Origin: an uncultured Bacteroidales bacterium
GTDB taxonomy: Bacteria; Bacteroidota; Bacteroidia; Bacteroidales; Muribaculaceae
DNA: 25,892 bases
Direction: 5' to 3'
Assembly (NCBI GenBank): GCA_905210435.1
Contig: CAJLWO010000040.1
Span: 1-25,892 of the forward strand
Position numbers and translations under genes: made by a program. The notes under the pieces were generated by a model. That model was given only the letters and a program-made list of their open reading frames with translations, did not search any database and was not told the origin of the DNA. Numbering within the stretch: position 1 is the first letter of the stretch; every line of letters starts with the position of its first letter. Below are positions 24,597 through 25,892 of the stretch, piece after piece.

Positions 24597-24705
24597 GATG
24601 TCCGCAGGACATCGATTTAGTAGTAACCGTATACACCGTAGCGCAGCGGAGGTGTGCACGGGTTACATAACCATTTACAGGGGCGTCCGTCAGGACGCCG
24701 ATTTA
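24597..24705. repeat. Paired-hairpin repeat cluster between galM and nucleotidyltransferase
   Basis: Two short perfect stems share a layout: GATGTCC-gca-GGACATC (24597-24613) and GGCGTCC-gtca-GGACGCC (24682-24699). Each is preceded by ACAG and followed by GATTTA. Between them GTAACCGTATACACC (24623-24637) pairs with GGTGTGCACGGGTTAC (24651-24666) around a 13-base loop. The three-stem layout and shared flanks suggest a dispersed repeat unit rather than a unique regulatory site. It spans much of the galM-nucleotidyltransferase gap and would be transcribed if the three genes form one operon. Confidence 0.6.
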
Positions 24706-24742
24706 CATGACAATCAACTAACTCAAATAAACTAACAAGAAA

Positions 24743-25651
24743 ATGAAACCGACATTATTTGTACTTGCAGCAGGAATGGGAAGCCGCTACGGCGGCCTCA
24801 AACAGCTCGATCCGCTTGGCCCCAACGGAGAGACAATCATGGACTACTCAATCTATGATGCAATCCGTGCCGGATTCGGAAAAATAGTTTTCGTTATACG
24901 TAAAGATTTCGAGCAGGATTTCCGTGAGAAAGTTCTCGCCAAATATGAAGGCCATGTGCCCGTGGAAGTAGTGTTCCAGTCAATCGACAAACTTCCCGAA
25001 GGCTATACCTGTCCCGCCGACCGCACCAAGCCCTGGGGTACCAACCACGCCGTACTGATGGGCAAAGATGTAATCAACGAACCGTTTGCCGTAATCAACG
25101 CCGACGACTTCTATGGCCGCGACGCATTCGCCGTAATCGCCAAAGAACTCATGCGTCCGCGCGACCGCAAAGGCGATTACTGCATGGTAGGCTTCCGCGT
25201 AGGCAACACCATGACCGAAAACGGTTCGGTAGCCCGTGGCGTATGCTCCACAAGCGACGAAGGCCTGCTCACCTCAGTTGTAGAGCGCACTGCCATCTCC
25301 TACGACAAAGACCACAATATCGTGTTCACCGACGAAAACGGCGTAGAACAGACTCTCGAACCCAACACTCCCGTATCGATGAACCTCTGGGGCTTCACAC
25401 CCGACTACTTCGAATATTCCGATCGCGAATTCAAAAAATTCCTCGACAAGGACCTCAACACTCCCAAAGCCGAATTTTTCATCCCCCTCTGCATCGACAC
25501 CCTCATCAACTCCGGCGAAGCCACAGTCAAAGTTCTTGACACCGACTCACGCTGGTTTGGCGTAACCTACGCAGCCGACCGTCCCGGAGTAGTAGAAAAA
25601 TTCGCCGCCCTCCACGCCTCCGGCGAATACCCCACCCCCCTCTTCGGCTAA
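24743..25651 (+). CDS. Nucleotidyltransferase (NDP-sugar pyrophosphorylase-like)
   Basis: A 302-residue cytosolic protein with the nucleotidyltransferase fold of sugar-1-phosphate NTP transferases. The N-terminal loop VLAAGMGSRYGGLKQLDPLG (7-26) is the nucleotide-binding signature, with R15 and K20 the expected phosphate contacts. INADDFYGR (118-126) carries the magnesium-binding aspartates. RTKPWGTNHAVL (94-105), ENGSVARGVC, and the late NLWGFTPDYF complete a conserved gut-bacterial subfamily I recall seeing widely in Bacteroidales. There is no trimer-forming beta-helix, so it is not GlmU-like. It lies downstream of galK-galM in the same orientation, suggesting work on galactose-1-phosphate or glucose-1-phosphate. 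That substrate is inference; kinase-linked nucleotide-sugar synthesis for polysaccharides is the alternative. Confidence 0.85.
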   Translation: MKPTLFVLAAGMGSRYGGLKQLDPLGPNGETIMDYSIYDAIRAGFGKIVFVIRKDFEQDFREKVLAKYEGHVPVEVVFQSIDKLPEGYTCPADRTKPWGTNHAVLMGKDVINEPFAVINADDFYGRDAFAVIAKELMRPRDRKGDYCMVGFRVGNTMTENGSVARGVCSTSDEGLLTSVVERTAISYDKDHNIVFTDENGVEQTLEPNTPVSMNLWGFTPDYFEYSDREFKKFLDKDLNTPKAEFFIPLCIDTLINSGEATVKVLDTDSRWFGVTYAADRPGVVEKFAALHASGEYPTPLFG

Positions 25652-25686
25652 TCCCCGAAATCCCCGGCAACATAGAGGGGATGTGT

Positions 25687-25827
25687 CAAAATTAGATATT
25701 TCATTCCGCAGTCAATCATCGCCTTTGGCGATTTGCCCTGCAAAGGAACCGCGGCTACTACCGTCTTGATTATCAAATCGGTTGACATAGTAGCCGCGTT
25801 TTTTTTAACGCGGAATGAATAATTTTG
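25687..25827. repeat. Element with ~20-base terminal inverted repeats enclosing a terminator
   Basis: CAAAATTA (25687-25694) plus TCATTCCGC (25701-25709) on the left mirror GCGGAATGA (25810-25818) plus TAATTTTG (25820-25827) on the right, with a 5-base indel between them. Inside are a perfect ATCGCC-ttt-GGCGAT hairpin (25718-25732) and the long terminator stem. No reading frame fits inside, so a non-autonomous mobile or REP-like element is a possibility. Confidence 0.5.
25749..25806 (+). terminator. Strong Rho-independent terminator after gal/nucleotidyltransferase genes
   Basis: CGCGGCTACTA (25750-25760) and TAGTAGCCGCG (25788-25798) form a perfect 11-base-pair stem. Inside it, ACCGTCTTGAT and ATCAAATCGGT extend the pairing with two mismatches. 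Eight consecutive T residues follow (25799-25806). It lies about 100 bases after the nucleotidyltransferase stop. Confidence 0.8.
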
Positions 25828-25892
25828 TAACTATAGTAATTTAATACTTCGTTAAATTTATAGCTAATCCGTTGATAACAAATAAGTTTATT
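25828..25892. other. AT-rich right edge
   Basis: No gene start or clear promoter can be seen in the last 65 bases. The sequence is AT-rich and probably upstream or intergenic DNA of the next gene beyond the window. Confidence 0.4.

Noticed and set aside
1..25892. CRISPR arrays, tRNA/rRNA genes, transposases, toxin-antitoxin or defence genes
   Set aside because: No regularly spaced direct repeats, cloverleaf-like segments, DDE/HUH transposase motifs or defence-family domains were seen on either strand.

Overview
The window looks like a chromosomal segment of a gut-type Bacteroidales bacterium, most likely Muribaculaceae (Duncaniella/Muribaculum-like). The reasons are Bacteroidetes -33/-7 promoters (TTTG, about 19 bases, TAnnTTTG) in front of several genes, a general lack of Shine-Dalgarno sequences, Bacteroidetes-type protein families (Fe-type SOD, EpsG/Wzx/Wzc exopolysaccharide proteins, TupA-like ATP-grasp, a His/Cys-rich exported protein next to an RND pump), and core genes of about 50-55% GC around a clearly AT-richer polysaccharide block. 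The genus is an inference.

Layout. (1) 1-508: an AT-rich, gene-free stretch with a cluster of GTAAC dyads. (2) 533-3369, plus strand: housekeeping genes for a dCMP deaminase-family enzyme, a C-terminal processing protease (S41) and 5-formyltetrahydrofolate cyclo-ligase. (3) 3753-14831: an exopolysaccharide locus. A two-gene plus-strand arm (hexapeptide acyltransferase, glycosyltransferase) has its own promoter. It converges, with 7 bases between stop codons, on a minus-strand arm. In order of transcription that arm is Wza-like export lipoprotein, Wzc-like tyrosine autokinase, a palindromic repeat element, Wzx flippase, EpsG-type polymerase, GT2, GT8 and TupA-like ATP-grasp. (4) 14991-21292, minus strand: a heavy-metal-type tripartite efflux system (small His/Cys-rich exported protein, His-tailed adaptor lipoprotein, CusA/CzcA-family RND pump, TolC-family outer-membrane protein). 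(5) 21434-22009, plus strand: Fe-type superoxide dismutase with a terminator. (6) 22363-25651, plus strand: galactokinase, aldose 1-epimerase and a sugar-nucleotidyltransferase-type protein, followed by a strong terminator nested in a larger inverted repeat.

How the genes work together. In the EPS block, cytoplasmic transferases would build a lipid-linked repeat unit, Wzx would flip it, the EpsG-like protein would polymerise it, and Wzc/Wza would control chain length and export. The ATP-grasp and acyltransferase proteins would decorate it. The efflux block would carry metal from periplasm or cytoplasm through adaptor, pump and TolC-like channel. The gal block would take galactose from mutarotation and C1 phosphorylation towards a nucleotide sugar; no galT is visible, and the nucleotidyltransferase is a candidate for that step.

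I found no defence system, CRISPR array, rRNA, tRNA, transposase or prophage gene. The least explained signals are non-coding: a roughly 195-base palindromic element at 11201-11395 with a shorter apparent relative at 16345-16408, a paired-hairpin repeat at 24597-24705, and a terminator nested in inverted repeats at 25687-25827. They look like members of dispersed genomic repeat families, but only a genome-wide search can show that.
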